Origin: Vibrio neonatus
GTDB taxonomy: Bacteria > Pseudomonadota > Gammaproteobacteria > Enterobacterales > Vibrionaceae
DNA: 64,000 nt
Reading direction: 5' to 3'
Assembly: GCF_024346975.1 (NCBI RefSeq)
Contig: NZ_AP024886.1
Coordinates: 186,001-250,000 of the forward strand
Part shown: piece after piece, positions 17,516 to 26,276 of the stretch
How the letters are laid out: each line of letters begins with the position of its first letter
Position numbering within the stretch: position 1 is the stretch's first letter
Notes under the pieces: model-generated
Database searches by the model: none
Seen by the model: the letters and a program-made list of their open reading frames with translations, nothing else
Told to the model about the DNA's origin: nothing
Position numbers and translations under genes: made by a program

Positions 17516-18700
17516 ATGCCTGACTTTAATGGTGAGTGGTTAGGTATGTTGTCAATTTTTAAGATATTTTTTGCTTTAGGCTGGGTCAGTTTTGGCGGGC
17601 CTGCGGCTCATATTGGCTATTTTAGGAAAACCTTTGTTGAACAAAAGCAATGGCTAACAGATGCAGAATACGCTCAGCTGGTGGCTTTAAGTCAGTTCCT
17701 TCCTGGGCCGGGTTCAAGTCAGGTTGGCTTTGCTTTAGGGTATAAAAAAGGCGGCATCTCAGGCGCTTTTGCTGCATTTTTGGGTTTTACACTGCCTTCT
17801 ATTTTGTTGATGATTGGACTGGCGTTGTTAAGTAGTAGTTTGTTAGAAACCTCTGTGTTTATCGCCATTATGCATGCCCTAAAACTGCTAGCGGTAGTAG
17901 TGGTGGCAGATGCCATCGTTGGCATGTATAAAAATTTCTGCCAAAGCAAACGCGCGATTACGCTGTGTTTGTTTGTGGCGGTTTCTATGTTGCTATTTAG
18001 CGGAATAATGGCGCAAGTGGTGACGTTATTGGTATGTGCCGCGTTGGGGTCGCTGTGGTTTAAAGAGCAGCCCCTAGAGAGCGCAACAGCAAGGCTTGAT
18101 ACAGGCAAGCTTTCTATCATGCCATTAGTTGTGTTTGCCACGGTATTGATTGTTGGCCCATTTGTGGCGTCACAAACATCGATATTGCAAATGTTCCATG
18201 ATTTTTTCTATGCGGGCTCGTTAGTGTTTGGTGGCGGTCATGTGGTACTGCCTTTGTTGCAAAATGTGGCGGGAGAGCAACTGACCACAGATACTTTTCT
18301 AACGGGCTATGCGGCGGCGCAAGCGGTGCCGGGGCCTATGTTCACTTTTGCCACCTATTTAGGCTATGAGTTACTTCCGCAGCAACCTATCCTTGGCGCT
18401 GTAGTGGCAACTGCTGCGGTATTTTTACCGGGTTTTTTACTGATTTTAACGGTTATCAATAATTGGCAATCTTTAGCGTCAATACCGAGTGTTACGGCTG
18501 CGCTAAAAGGGGTGAATGCAGGGGTGGTTGGCTTATTGATAGCTGCGCTGTATCAACCAATATTTGTCAGCGCCGTTGTTGGAGCGCAAGATTTTGCCAT
18601 TGTATTGATTGGGTATTTTTTGCTGAAGCAACTAAAACTGCCCATCGTTGCTTTGGTGGCAAGCTTTATTGGTTATGGTGTTTTGCTTTCGTTACTGTAG
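17516..18700 (+). CDS. chrA: chromate transporter, ChrA family (long, two-domain)
   Basis: 394-aa integral membrane protein of the CHR family, proposed to export chromate by proton antiport. Two homologous halves are visible: the N-terminal half with FALGWVSFGGPAAHIGYFRKTFVEQKQWL and FLPGPGSSQVGFALGYKKGG, and the C-terminal half with FFYAGSLVFGGGHVVLPLL and GYAAAQAVPGPMFTFATYLGY. The length fits the long-chain class. The ATG at 17516 is used here; Met11 (17546) is an alternative. Confidence 0.9.
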   Translation: MPDFNGEWLGMLSIFKIFFALGWVSFGGPAAHIGYFRKTFVEQKQWLTDAEYAQLVALSQFLPGPGSSQVGFALGYKKGGISGAFAAFLGFTLPSILLMIGLALLSSSLLETSVFIAIMHALKLLAVVVVADAIVGMYKNFCQSKRAITLCLFVAVSMLLFSGIMAQVVTLLVCAALGSLWFKEQPLESATARLDTGKLSIMPLVVFATVLIVGPFVASQTSILQMFHDFFYAGSLVFGGGHVVLPLLQNVAGEQLTTDTFLTGYAAAQAVPGPMFTFATYLGYELLPQQPILGAVVATAAVFLPGFLLILTVINNWQSLASIPSVTAALKGVNAGVVGLLIAALYQPIFVSAVVGAQDFAIVLIGYFLLKQLKLPIVALVASFIGYGVLLSLL

Positions 18701-18762
18701 ATTTTTAATGGATTAGGGTTTGCGGTTGTAGGTTACAACTGATTAACATCATTGGCTCGCTA

Positions 18763-18776
18763 TTGATCTAGATCAT
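18763..18776. promoter_or_regulatory. candidate FNR/CRP-type box
   Basis: TTGATCTAGATCAT matches the FNR consensus TTGAT-N4-ATCAA at all but the last position. It lies 66 bp upstream of the 63-codon gene at 18842, which suggests anaerobic control of that gene. Confidence 0.45.
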
Positions 18777-18841
18777 TTTTTTGAATAGATATCTGAACTA
18801 AGGTGGAGTTGTTAATAAAGTGTGAACAAAGGAGTATTCGC

Positions 18842-19033
18842 ATGGAACTAAAACAAGACCCTAGATGTTACACGGACGTATGCGTAGATGGACTTTGGTA
18901 TCACTATGATCATTGCGGCACAAAAGCGTATATCTTAAAAGGTGGCGCAGCACCTGAGGTAGACTTTCATAAAGAGCCTAAAACGGAAGATGAATTAGTT
19001 GCACTGATCAAGGCACTGGGTAGCGTGAAATAG
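18842..19033 (+). CDS. small conserved-looking protein of unknown function
   Basis: 63 aa. The ATG at 18842 has a strong AAGGAG site (18829-18834); an in-frame extension to 18803 lacks one. The protein is soluble with three cysteines (DPRCYTDVC, YDHCGTKA) in the first third and a C-terminal helix (TEDELVALIKALGS). No recognised family. It stands alone between an FNR-like box and a strong terminator, which argues for a real gene. Confidence 0.65.
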   Translation: MELKQDPRCYTDVCVDGLWYHYDHCGTKAYILKGGAAPEVDFHKEPKTEDELVALIKALGSVK

Positions 19034-19087
19034 AGAATCACGACCACAACAAAGCGTGATAAGTGATAAAACAGAGACTGAATAAAC

Positions 19088-19127
19088 AACGCCCTAGCAC
19101 TAAGATTATCGTGCTAGGGCGTTTTGT
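19088..19127. terminator. bidirectional terminator between small gene and aroG
   Basis: Perfect 13-bp stem AACGCCCTAGCAC / GTGCTAGGGCGTT with a 10-base loop and T-rich flank; shared by converging genes. Confidence 0.9.
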
Positions 19128-19145
19128 TTTGCTTAAAGGGATTTA

Positions 19146-20198
19146 TTAGTTCTGACGACGCAGAGCTACCGCATCAGCTAATTGATACAGCACTTTTTCA
19201 GTGTCTTGCCAGCCAATACAGCCGTCGGTAATAGACTGCCCGTACGTGTCCACTTTACCGTCAACCAGATCTTGTCGGCCTTCAACAAGGTGCGATTCAA
19301 TCATGACACCGAAGATGGCTTGTTCGCCGCCAGCAATTTGCGCTGAAACGTCCTGACAAACGTTGATTTGGCGTTGGTATTGTTTACTGCTGTTGGCGTG
19401 ACTAAAGTCGATCATCACCTTCTCACGCAGTTTAGAGGCGTTCAGCTGCCCCTTGATAGAAGCAACATGTTCTGCGCTGTAGTTTGGCTCTTTACCACCG
19501 CGTAAAATGATGTGGCAATCAGGGTTACCGGCTGTTTCTACAATTGCAGAATGACCAAACTTAGTCACTGATAAGAAGTGATGCTGGGCTTCTGCGCTAC
19601 GGATAGCGTCGGTGGCGATTTTAATATTGCCGTCAGTACCATTTTTAAATCCAACTGGGCAAGAGACGCCAGAGGCTAGCTCGCGGTGTACTTGTGATTC
19701 TGTGGTACGTGCGCCGATTGCGCCCCAACTGATCAAATCACCCACGTATTGTGGTGTGATCATATCTAAGAATTCACCCGCAGTCGGAAGCCCCATATCT
19801 GTAAGATCTAAAAGCAGTTTACGTGCCATTCTTAGGCCGTCATTTAATTTATAAGTGTCATCTAAGTATGGGTCGTTGATCAGGCCTTTCCAACCGACTG
19901 TGGTACGCGGCTTTTCAAAATAGACGCGCATAACGATTTCAAGGCGGTCGCCAAGCTCATCACGCAATACTTTTAAACGCTCGCCATATTCCAGTGCCGC
20001 TTTAGGATCGTGAATTGAACATGGACCAACAATGACCAGTAAACGGTCATCTTGATCATTAAGAATATTATGAATCGACTGTCTAGACTCATAGGTGGTG
20101 CGAGTTGCGGTTTCGGTTGCTGGGAAGCGCTCCAAAATAGCGATAGGGGGTAGCAGTTGTTTTACTCGATTGATGCGAACGTCATCAGTTTGGTACAT
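19146..20198 (-). CDS. aroG: 3-deoxy-7-phosphoheptulonate synthase, AroG type
   Basis: Class I DAHP synthase, 350 aa: condenses phosphoenolpyruvate and erythrose 4-phosphate in the first step of aromatic amino acid synthesis. The N-terminus (DDVRINRVKQLLPPIAILERFPAT) matches the Phe-sensitive AroG isozyme. Conserved segments include RLLVIVGPCSIHDPKAALEYG, RVYFEKPRTTVGWKGLINDP, SWGAIGARTTESQ, HREL..GVSCPVGFKNGTDG and MIDFSHANSSK. Ribosome site AAGGAT. Feedback specificity is inferred from N-terminal similarity only. Confidence 0.93.
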   Translation of the reverse strand: MYQTDDVRINRVKQLLPPIAILERFPATETATRTTYESRQSIHNILNDQDDRLLVIVGPCSIHDPKAALEYGERLKVLRDELGDRLEIVMRVYFEKPRTTVGWKGLINDPYLDDTYKLNDGLRMARKLLLDLTDMGLPTAGEFLDMITPQYVGDLISWGAIGARTTESQVHRELASGVSCPVGFKNGTDGNIKIATDAIRSAEAQHHFLSVTKFGHSAIVETAGNPDCHIILRGGKEPNYSAEHVASIKGQLNASKLREKVMIDFSHANSSKQYQRQINVCQDVSAQIAGGEQAIFGVMIESHLVEGRQDLVDGKVDTYGQSITDGCIGWQDTEKVLYQLADAVALRRQN

Positions 20199-20537
20199 GT
20201 TTAATAATCCTTATTAATTGTCGCTATAGCATCTGTGCTTATTTTATGGGTGACTAAATACAGAAACGACGTCTTTTATTTATTGCTTCCATGCAACTTA
20301 TCTAAGATAAAAATGACTTTCAACCACTTTTTTCAATGAAAAGCAATATATTGAAAGTAGAAAAAATTTACGAAATGCGTAAATAATTTCGTACATCAGA
20401 ATGAATGTAGTGCCTTTATGTTTAAAGATAAGGATAAATTCGTTTATTTTTAATGACTTAAAAGCATTTGGTGTTCATTGTGTATGTAAATTTTTAACAC
20501 CTATCGAACAGATTGTCGAGATTTATTGGTGCCGATA
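20199..20537. other. aroG upstream region with an inverted repeat
   Basis: 339 bp between aroG and the cyclase gene, both on the minus strand. It contains the inverted repeat ATTTACG-N5-CGTAAAT at 20366-20384, about 170 bp upstream of aroG. It does not match the TyrR box spacing (TGTAAA-N6-TTTACA), so its meaning is open. Confidence 0.35.
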
Positions 20538-22142
20538 TTACGCATTCGATTTTATACTTTCAGAGCTAGAACTTGCGATTACCTCAATAGTATTACGTCC
20601 TTTTTGCTTCGCTTGATACAAAGCTTTATCGGCATCACTAATTAATTGCAGTATTGAGCTTTCAATTGAAGGGACCATGCTAGCGATACCGAAGCTAGCA
20701 GTGAGGTAAGGACAGACTTCACTATTAGGGTGTTTTATTTTGAGTGATAAGATTTTATTCAGCGCTGTTTCAGCAATATGAGTCGCGCCTTCAATATCGG
20801 TATTAGGCAGTAGTAAGACAAACTCTTCACCGCCAAATCTAGCCACTAAATCGGCTGGTCGAGATAATGTTTCATTCAGTGCTTTAGCCACTAAAATTAG
20901 GCTTTCATCCCCTTTGATGTGCCCATAGTGATCGTTGTATTGTTTAAAAAAGTCCACATCGCACATGATGATAGACATAGGTTTTCTTTCGCGCTTCATT
21001 CTGCGCCATTCAATATCCGATACAGAATCAAATTTTAAGCGGTTGGCAATATTGGTCAAAGAATCCGTCATGGATAATCGCTTCACTTTACTTAATATTT
21101 CTTCTAGTTGAAGCTCTCGGTTTTCAATAACGTGCAACATTTCATTGAGTTGTTCAGACAGTTTACCTATCTCATCATTAGATTTTACGTGCGTTCGTTG
21201 CTGGTAGTTTTGTGTGTAAGTAATCGAAGTCGCACTGGCGGTTAATTGGGTGATAGGGGCAATAACAATCTTTTTAAGAATAAACCAAACCGCAATTAAC
21301 AGCAGAATGCCAAGTAGCGCACTGATTATAATCGCGGATTGAATGGCCACTTTACCTTGTTGGCTAATGTCTCTTTGAAAGTAGGATTTCATTAGCATAA
21401 TGGGAGTACCATCGCTAAAAAGATAACGCGACACTTCGAGTGTGCCGTTATTCAACTCATTAATCATAAACTGATCGTTTACGGGTATCGCTTTATTATC
21501 TACAGGGATAATTTGGAATCGAACTCGGGTTTCTTCAATAATATCGGACACAAACTCGGTATCGACATAACGCCCACGAACAATTAACCCTTTTGATGGG
21601 CCTTTTTCATTAGAGGTGAGGATGGGGCGTATGGAGTAAGCGATGGGTCTTTGGTTGAGTATAAGAAACCCCTTGTAATTGGCTTGGGGATTGATGGATG
21701 GAGAGGTAAAGTTCGTAAATTTAATCTGCAATCTGTCAACGACGCTCTGGGTAAAATTATCGTCAGAGATAAATGAGTTACTGTCGTTATCATAGATGCC
21801 ATGCCATATAAGGTAGTGGCTTTCATCAAAGAAGAATAGGAAATCAAATTGTCCATTACGAAATGACTCTATGCCTAGATTCGAAGTAATGTATTTTGGG
21901 TTTTTTCCCTGAATAAATGAGTAAGTTTCGTCCCACGCTCCCCAATCTTTGTTGAGCAAGTCAAGGCTTTCAATGTCACTATTGAGGCTGGCGGCCACAC
22001 GTTCAAAGTTGGTGATAGCGTCATTTTGTTCTAGTTGATGAAAGGTAGGTAGGACATATCGCCACTGACCATAAAAGCTAATGGCGATTATGGCGATTAG
22101 TAGTGGCAATAAGGTATACGTAATTTTTTTTGATAGTGACAT
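20538..22142 (-). CDS. CHASE4-HAMP-GGDEF diguanylate cyclase
   Basis: 534-aa inner membrane sensor predicted to make cyclic di-GMP. Order: TM1 (about 9-28), periplasmic CHASE4 domain with the characteristic NKDWGAWDETYSFIQG, TM2 (about 270-290, IIISALLGILLLIAVWFILKK), HAMP linker (VIAPITQLTASATSI), and a GGDEF domain with SLTNIANRLKFD, CDVDFFKQYNDHYGH and an intact active site RFGGEEF. Active-site residues are complete, so activity is expected. The signal sensed by CHASE4 is not known. Confidence 0.93.
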   Translation of the reverse strand: MSLSKKITYTLLPLLIAIIAISFYGQWRYVLPTFHQLEQNDAITNFERVAASLNSDIESLDLLNKDWGAWDETYSFIQGKNPKYITSNLGIESFRNGQFDFLFFFDESHYLIWHGIYDNDSNSFISDDNFTQSVVDRLQIKFTNFTSPSINPQANYKGFLILNQRPIAYSIRPILTSNEKGPSKGLIVRGRYVDTEFVSDIIEETRVRFQIIPVDNKAIPVNDQFMINELNNGTLEVSRYLFSDGTPIMLMKSYFQRDISQQGKVAIQSAIIISALLGILLLIAVWFILKKIVIAPITQLTASATSITYTQNYQQRTHVKSNDEIGKLSEQLNEMLHVIENRELQLEEILSKVKRLSMTDSLTNIANRLKFDSVSDIEWRRMKRERKPMSIIMCDVDFFKQYNDHYGHIKGDESLILVAKALNETLSRPADLVARFGGEEFVLLLPNTDIEGATHIAETALNKILSLKIKHPNSEVCPYLTASFGIASMVPSIESSILQLISDADKALYQAKQKGRNTIEVIASSSSESIKSNA

Positions 22143-22283
22143 TCGGTTCTTACATACTGAAGAATAGGTATAAAATGACTACGGCTATATACTTGAAAAC
22201 ATTCATCATTCAGTGAATATTAATCATAGTCTAATATGAGTAGTAGCGAATAATAATCACACATATATGCAATAGGGATCACA

Positions 22284-22727
22284 ATGAGTAGAGTGAATGT
22301 TTATTCTAGCCAACCTGCTGCTTACAAAGCATTTTTTGCTGTTGAAGCATACTTAAAACAATGTGCCTTTGACCCGATCCTAGAAGAGCTTGTTCGAGTA
22401 AGAACATCGCAACTTAATGGTTGTGCATATTGTATTCATATCCATACCCAAGGAGCACTTGATCGTGGAGAATCTCAGCAGCGTATTTTTGCGTTAAGTG
22501 TATGGAAAGAATCAGTGTTATTTTCTGAAAAAGAGCGAGCTGTTCTATCCCTTGTAGAAGAAATGGTGCACATATCTGCTCAAGGAGTAACCGATTCTAC
22601 TTATCTAACATTGCAAAAATATTTTGCTGAGGACGAAATTGCGCAGTTGTTGGTACTTTGCACCATGATGAACGCTTGGAATCGACTTGGAGTGGCCACG
22701 CATGCGAATGAGCAGACTAAGTATTAG
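22284..22727 (+). CDS. AhpD-like carboxymuconolactone decarboxylase family protein
   Basis: 147 aa. It carries the AhpD core motif with the redox pair Cys47-x-x-Cys50 and His54 (LNGCAYCIHIHT), preceded by ELVRVRTSQ. Proteins of this group are usually peroxidase-like thiol enzymes that help remove peroxides. The family resemblance is clear; the physiological substrate is not. Ribosome site AGGGATC. A full repeat copy begins three bases after its stop. Confidence 0.85.
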   Translation: MSRVNVYSSQPAAYKAFFAVEAYLKQCAFDPILEELVRVRTSQLNGCAYCIHIHTQGALDRGESQQRIFALSVWKESVLFSEKERAVLSLVEEMVHISAQGVTDSTYLTLQKYFAEDEIAQLLVLCTMMNAWNRLGVATHANEQTKY

Positions 22728-22729
22728 TT

Positions 22730-22891
22730 ATACCAATCGTACTAAATAACGGATCATTCTAGCTTGTTAAAATATTGGATAACTGCGTTAGAATTTTTGA
22801 TTGTAGAATAACTACTTATCAAAAAATTTTGCCTTGTTCTCGAGCATTTTTCCTGCGCTAGCTCCGATCACTTACTTAGTGTGATTGGCAT
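22730..22891 (-). repeat. ATACCAATC-ended palindromic repeat, full copy (reversed)
   Basis: 162 bp in reverse orientation relative to the 1630 copy, with ends ATACCAATC and GATTGGCAT. It begins immediately after the AhpD-like gene stop. Confidence 0.85.
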
Positions 22892-22944
22892 TAGTTTGCA
22901 GCGATTATTTGCTGTTGCGGTTATCAGTACGCTTTTAGAAGTTG

Positions 22945-23068
22945 CCCATAAAAAGAAAAACCCAAGCTGGATAGTCTTGGGTATGGAGAGAGGGTCTTAG
23001 ATGTGTAAGTTTGCCAACTGATACAAAGTAGACCTAATGATATGAGGCTTTAGATAGCCTTTCTCAGA
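22945..23068 (-). ncRNA. candidate intergenic small RNA
   Basis: On the minus strand a promoter-like pair (TTGAGT at 23103-23098, ATAATT at 23080-23075, spacer 17) precedes about 120 bases with a small hairpin (AGGCT-ATCTA-AAGCCT), a pyrimidine-rich unpaired stretch (CCCTCTCTCC) and a final stem ACCCAAG/CTTGGGT followed by TTTTTCTTTTT. The terminator faces the minus strand with no coding gene nearby except the TetR gene that ended 230 bp earlier. It could instead be a long 3' UTR of that gene. Confidence 0.4.
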
Positions 23069-23213
23069 GTTACCAATTATTGATATTTATTATGATTACT
23101 CAATAAGCCTACCTGTAAATGCTTATTCATGCCAATAAGAAATAAAAGAATCAGTCTTTTATAACTCTTTTCTCAAGAGTTAATGGGCATTGAGTGGTGA
23201 CAACAGTTAGGCA

Positions 23214-23798
23214 TTAAAATGGGTGATGTATAAATATATCGTCGATCATACTCTCAAGTACGGCCTTATCATTGTTCATTTTTGCAAAGGTGCGCAGGCC
23301 AGTTATCTGAATTTGAATATAAGTGGCGAGATCCGTAGCACTTTTTTCTTTATCCAACTCACCCATTTGCTGGGCTTGTTCGATGAGTTTGATAAATTCA
23401 TCCACCACTTGACTAAGGTGCGCTTTGGTCTCATCAAGTAATTCTTGATGTTCGCTAGTCAGTTCGCTTAAGGTCTTCGCTAACATACACACCCCATTGG
23501 GTGCTCCTTGTGCGGTTTCAATGACTTGCGCTTTTACAAAATCCTTTAAAGCGCCTAATGGAGAAGGGTTATTCTGACGGCATGCCTCAATGCTAGCCAA
23601 TCCTTGCTGGGTGTAGTTTTTAAGTGCCTCTTTAAATAGGCCATCTTTACTACCAAAAGCGGCATAAATACTACCTGGGCGCATGTCAATTTCATCTTGA
23701 AGATTGCGCATCGAGGTCGCATGGTAGCCTTTTTTCCAGTATAGGTTGGTCGCTTTTTCAATCACTTCTTGACGATCGAATTGTGCCGTTTTTGCCAT
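23214..23798 (-). CDS. TetR-family transcriptional repressor
   Basis: 194 aa from the ATG at 23798. A TTG-initiated extension to 23831 would overlap the palindrome TTGAACGTATGTTCAA, which is better read as its operator. The DNA-binding head is typical (VIEKATNLYWKKGYHATSMRNLQDEI, MRPGSIYAAFGSKDGLFKEAL). The C-terminal part has ANGVCMLAKTLSEL, like the TetR_C group that includes reactive-compound sensors. The same operator motif occurs upstream of the gene at 25449-26003, so it probably represses itself and the nearby redox genes. Confidence 0.88.
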   Translation of the reverse strand: MAKTAQFDRQEVIEKATNLYWKKGYHATSMRNLQDEIDMRPGSIYAAFGSKDGLFKEALKNYTQQGLASIEACRQNNPSPLGALKDFVKAQVIETAQGAPNGVCMLAKTLSELTSEHQELLDETKAHLSQVVDEFIKLIEQAQQMGELDKEKSATDLATYIQIQITGLRTFAKMNNDKAVLESMIDDIFIHHPF

Positions 23799-23815
23799 TG
23801 ATAGTGCCCATTCTT

Positions 23816-23831
23816 TTGAACGTATGTTCAA
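23816..23831. promoter_or_regulatory. TetR operator, copy 1
   Basis: Inverted repeat TTGAAC-GTAT-GTTCAA, 18 bp upstream of the chosen TetR start. It shares the frame TTGA-N7-GTTCAA-like layout with two sites at 26277-26292 and 26301-26316. Confidence 0.65.
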
Positions 23832-23909
23832 TCTTAAAGTGAATTTATTAACGGGTAAAGAAAACCTTTTCTAGAAAATAAAACTAAGAAGAAATGAGCT
23901 GAATTCAGT

Positions 23910-24584
23910 CTAGCTTTTTGTCGAAATGATCTGTTCGACGATCTCTAGCATGTTATTACCTTGTATCTCTGGTTTGAGATAGAGCGGATTATAAAAGGCC
24001 GCAGAGCGAGCGATATACGCCGCTTTTAGTCCTTGAGACATTGCGCCATGCGTATCCCAATCATGCGTCGCGACTAAACGTAAATTCTCGTTGGCAGCGC
24101 CAAGTTGCTCGGCGACAAATTGGTATACTTTGGCATCTGGCTTAAAGCTGCCAGTGCTCTCAACCGAAACCACCTCATCAAAATACTCAGCCAATCCCGC
24201 TTGGCTAATCTGCTGATTGATTAATGCCGACGATGAGTTAGAAAAAGCCACGGTTTTAAAGCCGCGCTGTTTTAATTTACTCAGTGCGGGTTTGATGTCT
24301 GAGTGGGCCTGTAGGTTAGCAAACCCTTTGAGTAATTCATTTTTTTGTTTATCACTTAAAGTGACTTTGTAATAAGCTGCTAGATTATCCAGTGTTATCG
24401 CCGCCAGTGTCGCAAAATCGCTACTGATTCCGGTGGCAATGCATACCGTAGAGGTGTGCAGTAGGCGTGAAAACCACAGTGGCAGAGCGTCTTGCTGAGC
24501 AAAAGCTTGTGTAAAACTGGGCTTAAGTGAGCTCAGATCCAAAACAGTTTCATTGATATCAAATAGAATAATTTCGGAATTCAT
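23910..24584 (-). CDS. type II haloacid dehalogenase-like HAD hydrolase
   Basis: 224 aa of the HAD superfamily. Motif I FDINETVLD with nucleophile Asp9, motif II VAFSNSSSA, motif III Lys in GSFKPDAKVY, and motif IV with VATHDWDTHGA. The sequence is closest to the 2-haloacid dehalogenase (type II) branch, which hydrolyses the carbon-halogen bond of short haloacids, although the true substrate in such genes is often unproven. It lies downstream of the DsbA-like gene in the same direction. Confidence 0.8.
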   Translation of the reverse strand: MNSEIILFDINETVLDLSSLKPSFTQAFAQQDALPLWFSRLLHTSTVCIATGISSDFATLAAITLDNLAAYYKVTLSDKQKNELLKGFANLQAHSDIKPALSKLKQRGFKTVAFSNSSSALINQQISQAGLAEYFDEVVSVESTGSFKPDAKVYQFVAEQLGAANENLRLVATHDWDTHGAMSQGLKAAYIARSAAFYNPLYLKPEIQGNNMLEIVEQIISTKS

Positions 24585-24625
24585 GCTGTCTACTCGCTCT
24601 GTTTGGTTGTTATAACCATTTCGGT

Positions 24626-25267
24626 TTATTTTATAAGTTGTTGCAGTGCTTGCTTAAATGATTGCTGTGGGTGTGCGCCCGTTAACGCACTTTCTCGGTT
24701 AAATACTACGGTAGGAACGCCACTTACGCCCATTTGATGCCACTGCTCTTCAATAGCTTGAATGGATTTTTTGAGCTCTCTATCGTCAAGTGCCAAGCTT
24801 GCTCCTTGTTTAGCAATACCGACCGCTTTTGCTTCATTGAGCAAAACTTCGCGATTTGATACATCTTTGTGCTCAGTAAAGAAAGCAGAAAACAGACGCA
24901 TTTTTAGTTCACTTTGTAACCCAAACTGCTTGGCGTGTTCTAAAAGAACGTGCGCATCGCGAGTGTTGACCATTTTCATCTCTTCAAAGTAATCAAACTT
25001 AAAGCCATATTGCGCTCCTTGCTCGGCGATATTGTTCCGTGCCTTATCACTGTCTTCGCGTGATGCGCCATATTTGCGTGCAACATGATCGCGCAGGTTT
25101 TCCCCTTCTGCTGGCATATCTGGATTAAGTTCAAAGGGTTGCCATTCGATATCAACGCGGTCTTGGATACCAAGCTCATTAATGGCCGCTTCAAGATGCT
25201 TGAAACCAACAATACACCAAGGGCAGACAACGTCAGAAATGATGTCGAGTTTGATTCTGTTGCTCAT
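24626..25267 (-). CDS. DsbA-family oxidoreductase, FrnE-like
   Basis: 213 aa without signal peptide, so cytoplasmic. Thioredoxin fold with an active-site CPWC (Cys15, Cys18; SDVVCPWCIVGFKHL) and the cis-Pro region GVSGVPTVVF near residue 183. The branch is FrnE/2-hydroxychromene-2-carboxylate isomerase-like; FrnE proteins act as disulphide isomerases in oxidative stress. Ribosome site GGAG. It lies between a HAD gene and a carboxymuconolactone decarboxylase gene of similar redox flavour. Confidence 0.85.
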   Translation of the reverse strand: MSNRIKLDIISDVVCPWCIVGFKHLEAAINELGIQDRVDIEWQPFELNPDMPAEGENLRDHVARKYGASREDSDKARNNIAEQGAQYGFKFDYFEEMKMVNTRDAHVLLEHAKQFGLQSELKMRLFSAFFTEHKDVSNREVLLNEAKAVGIAKQGASLALDDRELKKSIQAIEEQWHQMGVSGVPTVVFNRESALTGAHPQQSFKQALQQLIK

Positions 25268-25306
25268 AATGAGTCTCCGCTTTGAAAGTATGCCGTGCTT
25301 TTAAGG

Positions 25307-25373
25307 TATTTAACTAAGTTATTTAAGTAAGCTATTTAACTACAAGCTATTTAACCAAGTTATTTAATCACGG
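25307..25373 (-). repeat. five tandem 13-bp TATTTAA repeats
   Basis: Units beginning TATTTAA start at 25307, 25320, 25333, 25348 and 25361 (steps 13, 13, 15, 13). Typical unit TATTTAACTAAGT. They fill the 181-bp gap upstream of the FrnE-like gene. Confidence 0.75.
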
Positions 25374-25448
25374 AATAGCTAAAAGACTTTGTTGATGTGT
25401 CTTATCTTCTATTCCTTGTTTTCTATTATGTGTTTTAGACACACACTA

Positions 25449-26003
25449 TTATGCTTTTTTAGTCCAAGCAAACTGCTCAAACATAGGATCTACCGGTGTT
25501 TTTGCAACGTGGTTTACGTAATTACTGATCACTTTTTGAGACAAACCAAGGATCACTTCAAGAACTTGTTGCTGACCATAACCTGCGGCAAAGAAGGCTT
25601 CCATTTGTGCGTCAGAGACATTGCCACGCTCACGTACCATAGCTAATGTGAAGTCATGTAGCGCTTGCAGTTTAGGCGTTGGCATTGCTTGTTGATTACG
25701 TAGTGCTTCGCTTAGCGCAGGATCAACCTTCATTGAATGTGCAATTGCGGTATGTGCCGGTACACAAAACTGGCATTCATGTTCTACGTTGATGGTTTGC
25801 CATACAACCGTGAGTTCTTCTGCATCAAATGAGGTGTTGGTGAAGAGTTGATGAATTTGTTGGTACGCTTGGAACGTTTCAGGAGACTCAGCCATTACCG
25901 CGTATAACCCAGGAATAGCGCCCACTTGTTTAATTGCGCCTTCTAGCATTGGCTTACTTTTTTCTGGTGCTGTCTCTACTGTGTGAAATTTGAATGTGCT
26001 CAT
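25449..26003 (-). CDS. carboxymuconolactone decarboxylase family protein
   Basis: 184 aa with the redox motif Cys77-x-x-Cys80 and His84 (EHECQFCVPAHTAI), typical of AhpD/CMD proteins that reduce peroxides or react with electrophiles. Ribosome site GGGGT. Its 5' leader contains a full repeat copy at 26072-26233, and two TetR-type operators lie beyond that. This is the second CMD-family gene in the window (the other is at 22284). Confidence 0.88.
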   Translation of the reverse strand: MSTFKFHTVETAPEKSKPMLEGAIKQVGAIPGLYAVMAESPETFQAYQQIHQLFTNTSFDAEELTVVWQTINVEHECQFCVPAHTAIAHSMKVDPALSEALRNQQAMPTPKLQALHDFTLAMVRERGNVSDAQMEAFFAAGYGQQQVLEVILGLSQKVISNYVNHVAKTPVDPMFEQFAWTKKA

Positions 26004-26071
26004 TGTGTTACCCCAATATATTCATCGTGCTTGATTGCAGTGTCAGGCGTTGGATTAATAAAACCTGACTG

Positions 26072-26233
26072 ATACCAATCGTACTAAATAACTGGTCATT
26101 CTAGCTTGTTAAAATGCTCGATAACGGCGTTAGAATTTTTGATTGTAGAATAACTACTTATCGAAAAATTCTGCCTTGTTCTCGAACATTTTTCCTGCGC
26201 TAGTTCTGATCACTTACTTAGTGTGATTGGTAT
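26072..26233 (-). repeat. ATACCAATC-ended palindromic repeat in a gene leader
   Basis: Full 162-bp copy with ends ATACCAATC and GATTGGTAT, reversed relative to the 1630 copy. It sits between the TetR operators (26277-26316) and the gene starting at 26003, so it is probably transcribed as part of the 5' leader. Confidence 0.85.
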
Positions 26234-26276
26234 GATAAGCGACGTGTTCCCGTCGATGAAAGAACTATAGTTATAT

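Noticed and set aside
20366..20384. TyrR box upstream of aroG
   Set aside because: Arms ATTTACG and CGTAAAT do not fit the TGTAAA-N6-TTTACA consensus spacing or sequence, so it is kept only as an unexplained inverted repeat.
23799..23831. TTG-initiated extension of the TetR protein
   Set aside because: It lies on a palindrome that reads better as the TetR operator.
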